From NCBI GenBank assembly GCA_025924435.1, contig JAICIL010000251.1, forward strand, positions 1-6,699: DNA of 6,699 nt. Direction: 5' to 3'. The notes beneath the pieces were generated by a model that did not search any database, was not told the origin of the DNA, and was given only the letters and a program-made list of their open reading frames with translations. Origin of the DNA: Chloroflexia bacterium (lineage in GTDB: Bacteria; Chloroflexota; Chloroflexia; Thermomicrobiales; JALYUS01). Positions 5,439 through 6,699 of this stretch are shown one piece after another (within the stretch, counting starts at the first letter, position 1; each line of letters starts with the position of its first letter). The position numbers were made by a program, and so were the translations under genes.

Positions 5439-6699
5439 CTAACGAGCCGCGACGACCGCTTTCGCGGCGGTGTCCCGCCCTTGCCGCCTGCTCGGGCGGC
5501 GCCCCTGCACCTCGACCAGCAGCCGTGCCAGCGCCTGGAGGCTCGCGAGATTGTTGGCGGGCAGGAAATCGTCGCAATACGGCAATGCCGCCTGCATGCC
5601 CCGCGTCAGCGGCTGATAGCCGCTGGTGCCGAGCAGCGGATTGAGCCAGATCAGGCGGAAGCAGTTGCGCTGCAAGTGCGCCATCGCGTCGCGCAGCAAT
5701 TCCGGCTCGCCCCGGTCCCAGCCATCGGAGATGACGATCACAATCGCGCCCTGATTGAGGACGCGGCGCGACCACTCGTAGTTGAAGGCGTGGAGCGACT
5801 CGCCGATGCGCGTGCCGCCGCCCCAGTCCTGGACGACCTTCGAGACATCGTCGAGCGCGTCGTCAATGTCCTTGCGCCGCAGCAGCCGCGTGATCCGCGT
5901 CAGCCGCGTGCCGAAGACGAACGCCTCCACCTTGTCCAGGCTGTTTTCCAGCGTGTGGACGAACTGGAGGAGGAGCCGCGTGTACCGCTCCATCGAGCCG
6001 CTGATGTCGCAGATCAGGACGAGCGGCCGCTTCTTCGTCTTGCGCTCGCGGAAGGCCAGTTCGACGAATTCGCCGCCGTAGTGCATATTCTTCCGAATCT
6101 GGCGGCGCATGTCTATCTGGGTGCCGTTGTGCGCGGGCTTGCGGCGGCGCGTCTCGCGCTGGCCGACCTGCAGGCGCATCATTTGCATGACGCGGCGCGC
6201 TTCCGCGAGTTCGTCCACCGTGAAGGTCTCGAAATCCTTCGCCTGGAGCATCTCGGACGAACTATACGTCCGTACGACATCCATCTCGGACTGCGCCTGG
6301 TCGCTCTCGGTCGCGCTGTTCGCCTCCTTGCGGTTCGGGTCGCGCCCCTTGTCGCTGCGGTGGTCCTCGCCCTCGCGCTGTTTCGCCTCCTCGTCGCGAT
6401 GCTGGGCGTCCATCAGGCGGCGGCGTGGTTGCTGCTTCAGTTGCTCGTCGTCCGCCATGACCAGCCCCTCGTGCCCCTCGGAGTGGTCCGTCGCGCGCCA
6501 GAAGGCGTCGAACGCCTCGTCGTACAGGGGGATGTCCTCGTGGCGGCTGATCAGCGTCGTCCGGCCGGCGTCCTTGACGTCGTCGCGCCGCTCCCAGCCC
6601 ACGTACTCGAGCGAGTTGAGGAAATCGAGCATGTGGCCGGGCGAGACCTTGATGCCCATGTACCGCAGCAGGCGCGCGAACCGCACGACCTGCACGAGC
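5439..6699 (-). CDS. coxE: CoxE-like VWA domain protein, 5' end cut by the window edge
   Basis: About 419 residues are visible and the frame is open to the edge. A GTG at 6693-6695 could be a start, but the preceding codon is also open and no ribosome-binding site can be seen, so the gene probably begins just outside. Residues are numbered from that GTG. The N-terminal part (VVRFARLLRYMGIKVSPG, 3-20) is typical of CoxE/YehP-like proteins. Residues about 80-140 are a charged, low-complexity and probably disordered linker rich in D, E, K, R and Q. The C-terminal VWA domain has a full MIDAS metal site: DISGS (230-234), T295 in GGGTRIGES, and D324 in VISDGWDRGE. CoxE acts with the MoxR-type AAA+ ATPase CoxD in maturing the active site of CO dehydrogenase; a coxD gene is expected beyond the right edge. 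The stop is TAG, 13 bases before the XdhC-domain gene. Confidence 0.9.
   Translation of the reverse strand, partial: LVQVVRFARLLRYMGIKVSPGHMLDFLNSLEYVGWERRDDVKDAGRTTLISRHEDIPLYDEAFDAFWRATDHSEGHEGLVMADDEQLKQQPRRRLMDAQHRDEEAKQREGEDHRSDKGRDPNRKEANSATESDQAQSEMDVVRTYSSSEMLQAKDFETFTVDELAEARRVMQMMRLQVGQRETRRRKPAHNGTQIDMRRQIRKNMHYGGEFVELAFRERKTKKRPLVLICDISGSMERYTRLLLQFVHTLENSLDKVEAFVFGTRLTRITRLLRRKDIDDALDDVSKVVQDWGGGTRIGESLHAFNYEWSRRVLNQGAIVIVISDGWDRGEPELLRDAMAHLQRNCFRLIWLNPLLGTSGYQPLTRGMQAALPYCDDFLPANNLASLQALARLLVEVQGRRPSRRQGRDTAAKAVVAAR

Larger units (their letters stand above)
121..6699 (-). other. Probable co-directional transcription unit
   Basis: Nine genes run in the same direction with junctions, in reading order, of 13-base gap, 1-base overlap, three 4-base overlaps, then gaps of 21, 64 and 52 bases. 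I see no convincing terminator or sigma70-like promoter between them. The core from coxE to galE is very likely one transcript; inclusion of the DoxX and DinB genes is less certain because their gaps could hold a weak promoter. The promoter of the unit must lie beyond position 6699. Confidence 0.6.

Overview
The window reads as one GC-rich bacterial gene array. All nine protein-coding genes I can support lie on the minus strand, so transcription runs from position 6699 toward position 1. Most junctions are tiny gaps or 1-4 base overlaps. Large overlapping ORFs in other frames are shadows of a high-GC genome. The combination of coxE-type VWA, separate XdhC-family ORFs, MocA, Nudix and a stand-alone molybdopterin-binding protein suggests an aerobic or facultative bacterium that makes a molybdenum hydroxylase of the xanthine dehydrogenase/CO dehydrogenase family. 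Thermomicrobia-like Chloroflexota or an actinobacterium would fit, but this is inference from gene content and composition only.

Right half (about 3278-6699, read leftward): a 5'-truncated coxE-like VWA protein; a 108-residue XdhC/CoxI N-terminal-domain protein; a 259-residue XdhC-type Rossmann protein; a MocA-type molybdopterin cytidylyltransferase; and a Nudix hydrolase. The next gene (2238-3281) encodes a stand-alone molybdopterin-binding-domain protein. From the first XdhC gene onward the genes overlap by 1-4 bases (TGATG, GTGA, ATGA, ATGA), so they are probably translationally coupled. Together they look like a maturation module: XdhC proteins receive and sulfurate or deliver the cofactor, MocA converts Mo-molybdopterin to the cytosine dinucleotide form, and CoxE (with a MoxR/CoxD ATPase, expected beyond the right edge) remodels the apo-enzyme. 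No catalytic dehydrogenase subunit is in the window.

Left half (about 121-2216): galE (UDP-glucose 4-epimerase) starts 21 bases after the molybdopterin-binding gene. A DoxX-family membrane protein and a DinB-fold protein follow, with gaps of 64 and 53 bases. They may be a read-through extension of the same unit, but they have no evident role in molybdenum metabolism. The last 120 bases at the left edge hold only a short perfect palindrome.

No RNA gene, CRISPR array, insertion sequence or phage gene is visible, and no stretch over 300 bases lacks a gene. I found no striking unknown system. The points most worth a second look are the Nudix gene locked by overlaps inside the cofactor operon, the two-ORF XdhC arrangement in which the second ORF carries a degenerate N-domain, and a small residue at the GalE gatekeeper position.
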